DNA of 64,000 nucleotides from Tsukamurella sp. TY48 (GCF_019656655.1 NZ_BPMV01000001.1:3038001-3102000), one strand, 5' to 3'. Counted from the first letter of the stretch, positions 1 through 8,906 are shown. Numbers and translations: made by a program. Notes: generated by a model not told the origin, from the sequence alone.

Positions 1-461
1 TCGACCGCCGCCACCAGCTCCTTCGCGGCGCGCGCGGGATCGGCGGCCGTCAGGTTCACCGAGCCGGTGGTGACCACCTGCCGGTTCGTGGCCCCCGGAT
101 CGGGTGCATCGGTCGGCAAGGGAGGCTGGGCCGCGGTACCGGGGACCGGCGCGGCGCCCTTCGGGGCCGCGGGCTCGCCGCCGATCACCGGGGCGGATCC
201 CTGCACCGTCGTCCCCGGGCTCAGGAAGCTCTGCTCCGGAGCGGCGTTCGAGGAGTCTCCTACCGTGAACAGGCCCGCGAGAACGCCTCCCGCCACGCCG
301 ACCACGGCGATGGTGGCCGCTGCGGACAGGGCCAGGGTCCGCGTGCGCCGGGCGTTGCGGCGGGCGGCGATGTCGTCGCGCACCTCGCCCATGACCGTGC
401 GGCGCATCGCCGCGATCCGGTCGTCGGTGAGGACGTCGTCGGGGGTGATCGGCTCGGTCAT
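1..461 (-). CDS. DUF4349-type single-pass membrane protein (C-terminus cut by window edge)
   Basis: About 153 residues are visible and the C-terminus lies outside the window. The ATG at 461 overlaps the sigma-factor stop (ATGA), so the two genes are translationally coupled. Visible order: an acidic and basic cytosolic N-terminus (residues 1-42, with RRNARRTRT), one membrane segment (about 43-66), an Ala/Pro-rich linker (about 70-125), and the start of a domain beginning RQVVTTGSVNLTAADPARAA. That beginning resembles the opening strand of DUF4349, which is normally extracytoplasmic. The position after an ECF sigma gene and the topology suggest an anti-sigma or signal-sensing role. I see no ZAS zinc motif (HxxxCxxC) in the cytosolic part, so this would not be a classical zinc-type anti-sigma factor. 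Confidence 0.7.
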   Translation of the reverse strand, partial: MTEPITPDDVLTDDRIAAMRRTVMGEVRDDIAARRNARRTRTLALSAAATIAVVGVAGGVLAGLFTVGDSSNAAPEQSFLSPGTTVQGSAPVIGGEPAAPKGAAPVPGTAAQPPLPTDAPDPGATNRQVVTTGSVNLTAADPARAAKELVAAV

Positions 462-1039
462 GACTGCTCCCTCAGGGTGCTCAGGTCGGCGCGCAGGCGG
501 CCGCGCAGCCGGGAAACGCGATTGCGGACCGCGGCATGGGTCACGCCCAGCTCGCGGGCCGCACTGTCGTAGGTCTGTTCGCCCTCCACGCAGAGGTGGT
601 AGAGGCGTTGGTCGATGGGGGAGAGCGCCGCGACGGCGCTCGCGATGCGTTCGCGGACCTCTCGCGCCAGAACCTCGTCCTCGGGGGACGCGGTCGCTGC
701 GGCGGCGGGCTCCTCACCCTCGATGGGCGCGGATCGCAGCCGGGTGGCGGTCAGCTTCCTGCTCGCATTGAGCGCGGTGTACCGGGCGGTGGCCAGCAGC
801 CAGGGCAGGACGGACGCGTCCACCAGGTGGACCTCGTCGATCCGCCGCCACAGCGTGAGGAAGGTGTCCTGTGCTGTCTCCTGCGCGGCCTCGGCATCCC
901 GCAGCACGCCGTAGGCCTGCCAGTACACCGGCCGCACGTGTCTGTCGTAGATCGCCGCGAAGGCGTCGGCCTGTCCCGCTGCGGCGCGGGTGAGCAGGCC
1001 TCTGTCGTCTGTCTGCTCGTTGCTCATCGTGGACGTCAC
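458..1039 (-). CDS. ECF-family RNA polymerase sigma factor
   Basis: Group 4 sigma-70 factor that would redirect RNA polymerase to a small regulon. The 193-residue length is typical. Region 2 lies at about residues 22-95 (AIYDRHVRPVYWQAYGVLRD, then the QDTFLTLWRR segment) and region 4 at about 135-188 (LSPIDQRLYHLCVEGEQTY, HTH with LGVTHAAVRNRVSRLRGRL). A GTG at 1039 is used here; an ATG at 1027 (MSNEQ...) would shorten the product by four residues and is equally possible. The stop overlaps the start of the DUF4349 membrane protein, its probable regulator. Assignment to a numbered ECF group would need a profile search. Confidence 0.9.
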   Translation of the reverse strand: MTSTMSNEQTDDRGLLTRAAAGQADAFAAIYDRHVRPVYWQAYGVLRDAEAAQETAQDTFLTLWRRIDEVHLVDASVLPWLLATARYTALNASRKLTATRLRSAPIEGEEPAAAATASPEDEVLAREVRERIASAVAALSPIDQRLYHLCVEGEQTYDSAARELGVTHAAVRNRVSRLRGRLRADLSTLREQS

Positions 1040-1095
1040 ACCCGGTCTATGTCGAGGGCGGGTCCCATCGTCTCACTCCGAGTCGAAGGCGCAGG

Positions 1096-1734
1096 TCAGA
1101 AGGATAGGCGCACCGTCGGGCCGGCGACGGTGACCGTGACCGCGGTCAGATCGTCGACCTGCACGTCGGGCGCGAAATCGGCCGAGCGCGGTCCCACGCC
1201 CACCACCCGCATCCCGGCGGCTTTGGCGGCCGCGATCCCGGCCTCGGAATCCTCGAAGACCACGCAGTCCGCGGGCGCGACGCCGAGCAGCGCGGCGCCC
1301 TTGAGGAAGCCCTCCGGGTCCGGCTTGCTCGCCCGCACGTCCTCGGCGGTCACGCGGACCGCGGGCATGGGCAGTCCGGCGGCGCCCATCCGGGCGGTGG
1401 CGAGCGCGGTGTCGGCGGAGGTCACCAGGGCGTGCGGCGCCGCGGCGATCGCGGCCAGGAACTCCGGGGCGCCGGCGATCGGCACGATGCCCTCGGTATC
1501 GGCCGTCTCCTGGGCGAGCAGCGCGCGGTTCTCCGCGAGGTTCACCTCCACCGGCCGGTCGGGTAGGAGCGCAGCCATCGTCGCGTGCCCCTGCCGGCCG
1601 TGCGCCACGGCGAGCACCTCCTGCGGATCGAGCCCGTGATCGAGCGCCCAGCGGCTCCAGCAGCGCTCCACGACGGCGTGCGAATCGACCAGGGTGCCGT
1701 CCATGTCCAGTAGCAGCGCGCGGGCGGTGAGCAA
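1096..1734 (-). CDS. HAD-superfamily sugar-phosphatase-like hydrolase
   Basis: Haloacid dehalogenase-type phosphatase of 212 residues. Motif I is LLLDMDGTLVDS with the nucleophile and acid/base aspartates at D10 and D12. Motif II is the VTSAD segment near residue 105, motif III the lysine of VRASKPDPEGF, and motif IV is VFEDSEAGI. The helical cap after motif I makes it a subclass I, beta-phosphoglucomutase/sugar-phosphatase-like enzyme; the substrate is probably a small sugar phosphate but cannot be read from sequence. It starts with TTG at 1734, supported by a strong AGGAGG ribosome-binding site five bases upstream (plus-strand 1740-1745). It is read with the sigma factor but lies about 56 nt upstream of it, so it may have its own promoter. 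Confidence 0.88.
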   Translation of the reverse strand: MLTARALLLDMDGTLVDSHAVVERCWSRWALDHGLDPQEVLAVAHGRQGHATMAALLPDRPVEVNLAENRALLAQETADTEGIVPIAGAPEFLAAIAAAPHALVTSADTALATARMGAAGLPMPAVRVTAEDVRASKPDPEGFLKGAALLGVAPADCVVFEDSEAGIAAAKAAGMRVVGVGPRSADFAPDVQVDDLTAVTVTVAGPTVRLSF

Positions 1735-1910
1735 TCTGTCCTCCTGAGTAGTGGTCTACGCCACTCTACGGGGCTGTGGCGACGCCCGAGCGGGATTCCC
1801 GACATCCACGGCGGGCGCGAAATATGGCGTGGCGCACAGTGTTCCCGATCACAATTAAGGGCATGGCTTAATGATTGGCCCCGCGCGGTGCGGATCGGTC
1901 TACTGGTGGC

Positions 1911-2117
1911 ATGAGCGAATTCCGTCACCACCACAACCTCGCGGTCGATCCCATGACCGCGTCCGTCTACGCCCGTCTCGCGGACCTGCACGACGAGGCC
2001 TCGCGTCCCGCCGGTGCGCCCCGTCCCGAGGGGTTCCTCGTGGGCCTGCGCACCCTCGCCCAGCGCTTCGTGGCCACCCAGCCCGAGTACGTGGGCCCCG
2101 CGTACCTGCGCGCCTGA
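1911..2117 (+). CDS. Small hypothetical protein, 68 aa
   Basis: A 68-residue open frame from ATG 1911, with His-rich start (HHH at 5-7) and no membrane segment or known motif. It sits alone between two minus-strand genes and ends 8 bases before the convergent ArsR-like gene. Composition and third-position GC look like coding DNA. The 176-bp stretch upstream (1735-1910) is less GC-rich than its surroundings and could hold promoters for this gene and for the HAD gene. I see neither a good ribosome-binding site nor a clean -10 at the right distance, so the start is uncertain. Confidence 0.5.
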   Translation: MSEFRHHHNLAVDPMTASVYARLADLHDEASRPAGAPRPEGFLVGLRTLAQRFVATQPEYVGPAYLRA

Positions 2118-2125
2118 GTCCGCCG

Positions 2126-3121
2126 TCAGGCGCGGTGCCCCCGCGCCAGCCGCTCCCCTTCCGGTGAGCGCCGGTACAGCACCTCCCTGCCGCTCCGGGC
2201 CCGGTCGATCAGCCCGTTCTCGTAGAGCACCCGCAGGCTCTGGGACACCGCGGGCGGAGTCACCTCCAACCGCCGCGCCAGCTCGCTGACCGACACCGCC
2301 TCGTCGAGTGCATGCAGCACATCGGCTTTCGCGCCGCCGATCAGCCGGCGCAGCGCGCCGGGCGGCACCGTGCGCATCGACTCAGTCAAGGTCGCGCTGC
2401 CCCGCGCCGGGTAGCCCACGTGCGGGGCCGCCGAGGCGGGGGAGTGGGCGCTCACCAGCCGCGTGACGAAGACGCTGGGGATCAGCGTGAGTCCGCGCCC
2501 GGCGGCCGGATACTCGCCGGCACTGCGGGCGTAGGCCAGATCCAGTCGCAGCACCCCATCGCGGTCCCAGCTCAGGTGCGGCGTCAACGAGGTGAACAGC
2601 TGCGTGGGGCCGCCGAGGGCGAGCTCCCGGCCGCGGAAGGTGATGTCCGCCTCCAGGATCCGGTTCACCGCGGGCCAGATCGGTGCGATGGTCACCCGGT
2701 GGTACCGATCGAGGGCCTCGGCTATCCGGGTGCCGGCATCGTCCGCGTCGAGCAGGCGGGCCAGCGTCGCCGAGGGCCGCTGCCCCTCGCGCAGCTCGTC
2801 CAGTTGCTCGTGGATCACCGCGGGATCGGTGGCCGCCACCGCCGCGAGACCGTCCTGTAGGGAGGGCCGCGCGATTCCCGCGTCGGGCATCGGGGTGAGG
2901 AAGTCCGGTATCGCGTTTCCCGAGGGCGCGATGAGCGCGCTGATCAACCGGTGGTCGTACAGATCGCGCTGCGCGCGGGCGTTGTCGTGCCACCGGCGCA
3001 GGTGCGGGGCGCCGGCACGCTCCTGATCCAGGTGGAACAGGCTGAACGCCGTCTCGTTCAGTGGCGCCAGTACGAAGCGCACGTCCGACAGGTCGCGGAC
3101 ATCGAGAACGTACGTGAGCAT
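2126..3121 (-). CDS. ArsR-type winged-helix regulator with DUF5937-like N-terminal domain
   Basis: 331 residues. The first about 230 residues resemble the DUF5937 domain found in actinobacterial regulators (opening LDVRDLSDVRFVLAPLNE). The C-terminus holds a winged helix: MRTVPPGALRRLIGGAKADVLHALDE, the HTH SVSELARRLEVTPPAVSQSLRVLYENGLI, and a wing with GREVLYRRSPEG. ArsR family members are normally repressors released by a ligand. No Cys metal site is visible, so a small molecule is more likely than a metal. It follows the ABC exporter genes on the same strand (gap 55 bp) and probably controls them. A TACCTT element ends six bases before the ATG (leaderless pattern). Confidence 0.82.
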   Translation of the reverse strand: MLTYVLDVRDLSDVRFVLAPLNETAFSLFHLDQERAGAPHLRRWHDNARAQRDLYDHRLISALIAPSGNAIPDFLTPMPDAGIARPSLQDGLAAVAATDPAVIHEQLDELREGQRPSATLARLLDADDAGTRIAEALDRYHRVTIAPIWPAVNRILEADITFRGRELALGGPTQLFTSLTPHLSWDRDGVLRLDLAYARSAGEYPAAGRGLTLIPSVFVTRLVSAHSPASAAPHVGYPARGSATLTESMRTVPPGALRRLIGGAKADVLHALDEAVSVSELARRLEVTPPAVSQSLRVLYENGLIDRARSGREVLYRRSPEGERLARGHRA

Positions 3122-3127
3122 GAGCCG

Positions 3128-3170
3128 AAGGTAGGCCGCGCGGCGCGCTCGCGCCCGGTGATCGGCCGAT
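3128..3170 (-). promoter_or_regulatory. Leaderless promoter and palindrome upstream of ArsR-type gene
   Basis: On the minus strand TACCTT (plus-strand 3128-3133) ends six bases before the regulator ATG. A perfect 10-bp palindrome ATCGGCCGAT lies at 3161-3170, in the position of the -35 region, flanked by near-symmetric CGGT/ACCG. This is a plausible autoregulatory operator for the adjacent ArsR-type protein. Confidence 0.4.
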
Positions 3171-3176
3171 ACCGAT

Positions 3177-4784
3177 TCAGTTGCGGGTGACCGCGTACTG
3201 GATCAGGTCGGGCCGGGTGATCAGGCGGCCGGTGGCGATCCTGCCGCCCCACCACCAGCCCAGGGCGCCGAGCACCGCGGCCAGCGCGATGCCCGTCCAC
3301 CGGAGCGGGGCCGGGAGCAGGGCGGCCAGCAGCGCGCACGGCACCGCCGTGACCGCGAGGATCCCGATGGAGCCCAGCGACCAGCCGATGGCCGCGCCGC
3401 CCGCGGAGTTCCGGGTCGAGAAGGACATCATCTTCTTCGCGTCCGGCACCGGATAGGGGGCGCTCGCCGAGCCGGCGATCATCAGTCCGGCCCCCACGCC
3501 GAGCATCGCCACCGTCACCGCGATCGGTACCTCGACCCGATCCCACGGATCGTCGCCGAAGGCGCGCACCACCACGGCGGCCACCACGGCGATGGGCAGC
3601 GTCACCAGGGCCCAGGCGATCTGCCGGCCCCGCACGTCCGCCGAGGCGGCGGACGGCACCATCGCCAGATGCCAGAAGGTCTTGCCGTCGAGGCCGTACA
3701 GGTTCATCGCGCCCATCGTGGCCATCATCAGCACGAAGTATGCGCCCCACCGCGCGTTGAACGGGAAATCCGGGAGGAACAGCGGCATCACGGCGCTCAT
3801 CGCGCCGAAGGCCAGCGTGGGGAGCAGCTGGTACAGCCGGCGCACGTCGCCCTGCCAGGCCGCCAGCTCGCGCGCCACCACCGCACCGCGGGGAGTGGCC
3901 CGCCAGCCCTGGCGCAGGTAGCCGCTGCGGCTGCGGGCAGAGCGCTCCGAGGTCGACGGTGCCACCCGGCCGTCGAACAGCCGGGCCACCAGGGCCTGCC
4001 AGGCCAGGAGCAGCAGGCCCGACAGCGCGGCGAGTCCGATCAGCGCGCCGATCGCGATCGACCACTGGCCCTCCGCCGCGCGTTCGACGGCCGCGATGCC
4101 CCAGGCGAACGGGATCGCGTAGGCGCCGCGCGGGCCCCCGGCGTCGAAGGTCTCCCCGAGGCGCTGGTTGAGGACGAACTGCCCGGCGTACAGCACGCAG
4201 AAGACGAGGACGAAGGCGAGCATCGCGAGCTCGCGCCCGCGGCGCGAGCGGATGGCCTGGGACAGCCCGAGGGAGATCACCCGGGACAGCGCCACGAACA
4301 GCAGCGCGGTGAGGGGGACCGCGGGGATCGCCACCAGCAGTGTGACCGGTGCGCGGCCCGCCGCGTAGCCGAGGATGAGACAGCACGCGAGAACCGTGAC
4401 GGGAACCGGGATCCCGATCAGCGAGGACAGGAACAGCGCCCGCGCGAAGGGGCGCGGCCGCAGGGGCAGCAGGGTGAACTGCCGCGGCTGCAGGCCGCTG
4501 TCGGAGAAGCCCGACAGCGCGGGCAGGTACGCCCACATCGCGCCGATCCCGGCGAGCACCACCGCCATCCACGCTCCGCCGGCCGGATCGCCGTTGATGC
4601 CGATGGCGACGGAGCCGACCACCAGAGCGATCGCGACGAGGGCCGCGAAGACGCCGGCGAGGATGTTCAGGGCCAATCGGCCGCCGCTGGAACGGCGCTT
4701 GTACAGCGTCCACTGCATCTGTGCGACGGTGCGGTTGAGGCTGGGCGCCGCGGGGGCCGTGGCGCCGGGACCCGGCGCCGTCAC
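3177..4784 (-). CDS. ABC exporter permease, 535 aa
   Basis: Large integral membrane protein with about 12 hydrophobic segments. The first is preceded by MQWTLYKRRSSGGRLALN, and Ala/Leu/Val-rich helices continue to the C-terminus (LIQYAVTRN). The fold resembles ABC-2-type exporter permeases but matches no subfamily I can name. The GTG at 4784 overlaps the stop of the ATPase gene (GTGA), so the two products are made in fixed ratio; the next gene on the strand is the ArsR-type regulator. The substrate is unknown; antibiotics, lipids or peptides are usual for this architecture. Confidence 0.82.
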   Translation of the reverse strand: MTAPGPGATAPAAPSLNRTVAQMQWTLYKRRSSGGRLALNILAGVFAALVAIALVVGSVAIGINGDPAGGAWMAVVLAGIGAMWAYLPALSGFSDSGLQPRQFTLLPLRPRPFARALFLSSLIGIPVPVTVLACCLILGYAAGRAPVTLLVAIPAVPLTALLFVALSRVISLGLSQAIRSRRGRELAMLAFVLVFCVLYAGQFVLNQRLGETFDAGGPRGAYAIPFAWGIAAVERAAEGQWSIAIGALIGLAALSGLLLLAWQALVARLFDGRVAPSTSERSARSRSGYLRQGWRATPRGAVVARELAAWQGDVRRLYQLLPTLAFGAMSAVMPLFLPDFPFNARWGAYFVLMMATMGAMNLYGLDGKTFWHLAMVPSAASADVRGRQIAWALVTLPIAVVAAVVVRAFGDDPWDRVEVPIAVTVAMLGVGAGLMIAGSASAPYPVPDAKKMMSFSTRNSAGGAAIGWSLGSIGILAVTAVPCALLAALLPAPLRWTGIALAAVLGALGWWWGGRIATGRLITRPDLIQYAVTRN

Positions 4785-5545
4785 GACTGCATCCACGACA
4801 GGCCCCCGGTGTGGGCGGCGCCGCCGACGAGGCGGACGAAGGCCTCGTCCAGCGTGCCACCGGCCCGCACCTGATCGACGGTGCCCGCGGCCACCACCCG
4901 GCCGGCGTTGATGACGCCCACGTGGGTGCACAGCTCCGAGACCGTGGCCATCACGTGGCTGGAGAGGATCACGGTGCCGCCGCCGCGGACGAAGTCGATG
5001 AGGATGGCGCGGATCGAGGTGCTGGACACGGGGTCGACGGCTTCGAAGGGTTCGTCGAGGACGAGCAGCCGCGGCCCGTGCAGCAGAGCCGCCGCGAGTC
5101 CGATCTTCTTGGTCATGCCCGCCGAGTAGTCCGCGATCACCGTGCCGCCGGCATCGGCGAGCCCGAGCACCGAGAGCAGTTCGTCGCGGCGCTGCGCGAT
5201 CACCTGCTCGGGCATGGCGCGCAGCCGCCCGAGGTAGGTGAGCAGCTCCGGGCCGGTGAACTGGTCCGGGAGTGCCAGCCCATCGGGGAGCACCCCGATG
5301 AGCGGCTTCGCGGTGAGCGGATCGCCCCACACGTCCACGCCGAAGACGAGGCAGCGTCCCCGCCCGGGGCGCAGCAGCCCCACCGCCATCGACAGTGAGG
5401 TGGTCTTCCCCGCGCCGTTCGGGCCCACGAGCCCGAACATCGATCCCTGCGGCACCCACAGGGACACCCCCGACACCGCCTCCTTGCTCCCGAAAGCGAG
5501 ATGGAGGTCCTCCAGGAGCAGGGCGGGCGGCGCGGGGGTGGTCAT
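4781..5545 (-). CDS. ABC exporter ATP-binding protein
   Basis: Nucleotide-binding subunit partnering the permease downstream. It carries Walker A GPNGAGKTTS, a signature motif written YSAGMTKKIG in place of LSGGQ, Walker B LLVLDEPFEAVDP, and the switch histidine in LSSHVM. The layout is that of ABC-2 exporter ATPases. An ATG at 5545 (254 aa, MTTPAPPALL) is chosen; a GTG at 5554 would add three residues. No clear ribosome-binding site is visible for either start. Confidence 0.9.
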   Translation of the reverse strand: MTTPAPPALLLEDLHLAFGSKEAVSGVSLWVPQGSMFGLVGPNGAGKTTSLSMAVGLLRPGRGRCLVFGVDVWGDPLTAKPLIGVLPDGLALPDQFTGPELLTYLGRLRAMPEQVIAQRRDELLSVLGLADAGGTVIADYSAGMTKKIGLAAALLHGPRLLVLDEPFEAVDPVSSTSIRAILIDFVRGGGTVILSSHVMATVSELCTHVGVINAGRVVAAGTVDQVRAGGTLDEAFVRLVGGAAHTGGLSWMQS

Positions 5546-5599
5546 GCCGTGCACGCTAGTTCATGATGCGAAACACATCAATCAGATCGGTGGGTGCGA

Positions 5600-7279
5600 T
5601 CAGGACTTCACCTCGTCCTCGCGGAACTCCTGCGAGGTGAGGCCCTGCTCCTCCGCCTTGCGCAGCTCGACGCGGCGGATCTTGCCGCTGATGGTCTTCG
5701 GCAGATCGGCGAAGGCGATCCGGCGCACCCGCTTGTACGGCGCGAGGTGCCCCCGGCTGTACTCGAAGATCGACCGGGCGGTCTCCGCGCTCGGCTCGTA
5801 ACCCTCGGCGAGCACGATGTACGCCTTCGGCACCGCGAGCCGCAGCTCGTCGGGGGCGGGCACGATGGCCGCCTCGGCCACCGCTTCATGCTCCAGCAGA
5901 ACGGATTCCAACTCGAACGGGCTGATCTTGTAGTCGCTCGATTTGAAGACGTCGTCGGTGCGGCCCACGTAGGTCAGATAGCCCTCCGCGTCCTTCGAGG
6001 CCACATCGCCGGTGTGGTAGACGCCGCCGTCCATCACCTTCGCGGTCTTCTCCGGATCACCGTGGTACCCCACCATCAGACCCAGCGGACGCGGGTCCAG
6101 GCGCAGGCAGATCTCGCCCTCGTCCACGCCCTGCTCGCCCGTCGCGGGATCGACGAGAACTACGTCGTACCCGGGGCACGGCCGGCCCATCGAACCGTCC
6201 TTGAGCGGCTGCCCCGGTGTGTTCGCCACCTGCACCGTGGTTTCCGTCTGCCCGAAACCGTCGCGGATGGTGACGCCCCAGGCGTCGCGCACGCGCGAGA
6301 TGACCTCCGGGTTCAGCGGCTCGCCCGCGCCCACCACGACGCGCGGCGGGTTCTGCAGCGCGCTGAGATCCGCCTGGATCAGCATGCGCCACACCGTGGG
6401 CGGTGCGCAGAAGCTGGTGACACCGGCGCGCTGCATCTGTCCCATCAGGGCCGCGGCGTCGAACCGGCTGTAGTTGTAGATGAACACGCAGGCCTGCGCG
6501 ATCCACGGGGTGAAGACGTTGCTCCACGCGTGCTTGGCCCAGCCCGGGGAGCTCACGTTGAGGTGGACATCGCCGGGGCGCAGGCCGATCCAGTACATCG
6601 TGGACAGATGCCCGACGGGATACGAGGCGTGCGTGTGCTCCACCAGCTTCGGGGTGCTGGTGGTGCCGGAGGTGAAGTACAGCAGCAGCGTGTCGTCGGC
6701 GTGCGTGGTGTGGCTGGGCGTGAAGTGATCCGAGGCCGTGTACGCGGCGGCGAAGGTCTCCCAACCCTGCACCGGGGAGCCGATGGCGATGCGCGTGACC
6801 TGCGCATCCGCGGGCACGCGGTCGGCCAGTTCACTGCGCACGATCACGTGCTTGGCGCCGCCGCGGGAGATGCGGTCGGCCACATCCGCCTCGGCGAGCA
6901 GGGTGGTGGCGGGGATGACCACGGCGCCCAACTTGATGGCGGCCAGCATCACGTCCCACAGCTCCACCTGATTGCTGAGCATCAGCAGGATCCGGTCGCC
7001 CGGGTTCACACCGCGCTCGCGCAGCCAGTTGGCCACGCGGTTGCTGCGGGCGCTCATCTGCGCGTAGCTGAACTTCGACTCCGAACCGTCCTCCTCGACG
7101 ATCCACAGCGCGGGGGCGTCGTTGGTCTCGGCCACCCGGTCGAACCAGTCCAGCGCGAAATTCCACTCGTCCAGCTGCGGCCAGGCGAACCGCTCACGCG
7201 CCGCGTCGTAGTCCTCCGCGAGCTCCACGAGCAGGTCGCGGGCGGCCAGGAAGTCCCGATATCCCTGTGCACTGGTCAC
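5600..7279 (-). CDS. AMP-forming acyl-CoA synthetase
   Basis: ANL-superfamily enzyme of 559 residues that activates a carboxylic acid to acyl-AMP and then acyl-CoA. It shows the ATP-binding loop LLLYFTSGTTSTPK, the A5 motif DGFGQTETT, the A7 GDVASKD region, the hinge YVGRTDDVFKSSDYKISPFE, and the catalytic lysine in LPKTISGKIRR. Similarity is to medium-chain/branched acyl-CoA synthetases. GTG 7279 is preferred because GGAAGG lies about seven bases upstream; GTG 7285 is too close to it. It is divergent from the mmsA operon and shares an 18-bp palindrome with it, so its substrate is probably a short or branched acid entering the same pathway, such as isobutyrate. Confidence 0.87.
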   Translation of the reverse strand: MTSAQGYRDFLAARDLLVELAEDYDAARERFAWPQLDEWNFALDWFDRVAETNDAPALWIVEEDGSESKFSYAQMSARSNRVANWLRERGVNPGDRILLMLSNQVELWDVMLAAIKLGAVVIPATTLLAEADVADRISRGGAKHVIVRSELADRVPADAQVTRIAIGSPVQGWETFAAAYTASDHFTPSHTTHADDTLLLYFTSGTTSTPKLVEHTHASYPVGHLSTMYWIGLRPGDVHLNVSSPGWAKHAWSNVFTPWIAQACVFIYNYSRFDAAALMGQMQRAGVTSFCAPPTVWRMLIQADLSALQNPPRVVVGAGEPLNPEVISRVRDAWGVTIRDGFGQTETTVQVANTPGQPLKDGSMGRPCPGYDVVLVDPATGEQGVDEGEICLRLDPRPLGLMVGYHGDPEKTAKVMDGGVYHTGDVASKDAEGYLTYVGRTDDVFKSSDYKISPFELESVLLEHEAVAEAAIVPAPDELRLAVPKAYIVLAEGYEPSAETARSIFEYSRGHLAPYKRVRRIAFADLPKTISGKIRRVELRKAEEQGLTSQEFREDEVKS

Positions 7280-7299
7280 TTTCACGCCTTCCGGTTGAT

Positions 7300-7317
7300 T
7301 ACTTGGATATCCAAGTA
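7300..7317. promoter_or_regulatory. 18-bp perfect palindrome, candidate MarR operator between divergent genes
   Basis: TACTTGGATATCCAAGTA is perfectly self-complementary and is the only strong dyad in the 106 bp between the acyl-CoA synthetase and mmsA. It sits 21 bp upstream of the synthetase start and 69 bp upstream of mmsA, in the AT-richest part of the spacer, followed by TATAGT. Length and symmetry fit a MarR-family dimer site, and a MarR gene ends the mmsA operon. Confidence 0.6.
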
Positions 7318-7385
7318 TATAGTGATCGGCAACACATCGCGCAAGGTTCACGATGACTTCCCAGAACTCGAGAGAAGGACAGACC

Positions 7386-8906
7386 ATGGCTACACGGGCG
7401 ATCCCGCACTTCATCGACGGACGCCGGGTGGAGGGGACGGGCCGCACCGCGGACGTCTTCGATCCCAGCACGGGTGAGGTCCAGGCCACGGTGCCGCTGG
7501 CCACCACCGCCGAGGTGAACGACGTGGTCGCCCGCGCCAAGGAGGCGCAGAAGGTGTGGGCCGCGTTCAACCCGCAGCGCCGCGCCCGCGTCTTCATGAA
7601 GTTCATCGAGCTGGTGCACCAGAACATGGACGAGCTGGCCTCGCTGCTCTCCAGTGAGCACGGCAAGACCCTGGCCGACGCCGCGGGCGACATCCAGCGC
7701 GGCATCGAGGTGATCGAGTTCTCGATCGGCATCCCGCACCTGCTCAAGGGCGAGTACACCGAGGGTGCGGGCACCGGGATCGACGTCTACTCGATGCGCC
7801 AGCCCCTCGGCGTGGTCGCCGGCATCACGCCCTTCAACTTCCCCGCCATGATCCCGCTGTGGAAGGCCGGCCCGGCCCTGGCCTGCGGCAACGCCTTCGT
7901 GCTCAAGCCCTCCGAGCGCGACCCCTCCGTCCCCGTCCGCCTCGCCGAGCTGTTTATCGAGGCCGGTCTGCCCGAGGGCGTCTTCCAGGTCGTCCACGGC
8001 GATAAGGAGTCGGTGGACGCACTGCTGAACAACCCCGACATCAAGGCCGTCGGCTTCGTCGGCAGCTCCGATATCGCGCAGTACATCTACGAGACCGCCG
8101 CTAAGAACGGCAAGCGCAGCCAGGCCTTCGGCGGCGCCAAGAACCACATGGTGATCCTGCCGGACGCCGACCTGGACCAGGCGGTGGACGCCCTCATCGG
8201 CGCCGGCTACGGCTCCGCCGGCGAGCGCTGCATGGCGATCTCGGTGGCCGTGCCCGTGGGCGAGGAGACCGCCAACCGCCTCCGTGAGCGCCTCGTCGAG
8301 CGCGTGCAGCAGCTGCGCGTGGGCCACAGCCACGACCCGAAGGCCGACTACGGCCCGCTCATCACCCCGGCCGCCGTGGAGCGCACCAAGAGCTACATCC
8401 AGCAGGGTGTGGACGCCGGCGCCGACCTCGTGGTGGACGGCCGCGAGCGGACCAGTGACGAGTTGACCTTCGGCGACGCCGACCTGTCCGGCGGCAACTA
8501 CCTCGGCCCCACCCTGTTCGACCACGTCACCAAGGACATGTCGATCTACACCGACGAGATCTTCGGACCGGTCCTGTGCATCGTGCGCGCCAAGGACTAC
8601 GAGGAGGCGATCGCCCTGCCCACCGAGCACGAGTACGGCAACGGCGTGGCCATCTTCACCCGCGACGGCGATGCCGCCCGCGACTTCGTGGCCCGCGTCG
8701 AGGTGGGCATGGTGGGCGTCAACGTGCCGATCCCGGTTCCCGTGGCGTACCACACCTTCGGCGGCTGGAAGCGCTCCGGCTTCGGCGATCTGAACCAGCA
8801 CGGTCCGCACTCGATCCTCTTCTACACCAAGACGAAGACGGTCACCTCGCGCTGGCCGTCCGGCATCAAGGACGGGGCCGAGTTCTCCATCCCGACGATG
8901 CGCTGA
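7386..8906 (+). CDS. mmsA: Methylmalonate-semialdehyde dehydrogenase, CoA-acylating
   Basis: Converts methylmalonate semialdehyde, with NAD+ and CoA, to propionyl-CoA and CO2, the last step of valine catabolism; malonate semialdehyde can also be used. 506 residues, the family's usual size. The catalytic cysteine is C282 in GSAGERCMA. The segment FGGAKNH, in place of the Glu-containing motif of ordinary aldehyde dehydrogenases, is diagnostic of the CoA-dependent class. ATG 7386 is preceded by GAGAAGGA. First gene of mmsA / acyl-CoA dehydrogenase / mmsB / marR, with gaps of 7-17 bp. Confidence 0.96.
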   Translation: MATRAIPHFIDGRRVEGTGRTADVFDPSTGEVQATVPLATTAEVNDVVARAKEAQKVWAAFNPQRRARVFMKFIELVHQNMDELASLLSSEHGKTLADAAGDIQRGIEVIEFSIGIPHLLKGEYTEGAGTGIDVYSMRQPLGVVAGITPFNFPAMIPLWKAGPALACGNAFVLKPSERDPSVPVRLAELFIEAGLPEGVFQVVHGDKESVDALLNNPDIKAVGFVGSSDIAQYIYETAAKNGKRSQAFGGAKNHMVILPDADLDQAVDALIGAGYGSAGERCMAISVAVPVGEETANRLRERLVERVQQLRVGHSHDPKADYGPLITPAAVERTKSYIQQGVDAGADLVVDGRERTSDELTFGDADLSGGNYLGPTLFDHVTKDMSIYTDEIFGPVLCIVRAKDYEEAIALPTEHEYGNGVAIFTRDGDAARDFVARVEVGMVGVNVPIPVPVAYHTFGGWKRSGFGDLNQHGPHSILFYTKTKTVTSRWPSGIKDGAEFSIPTMR

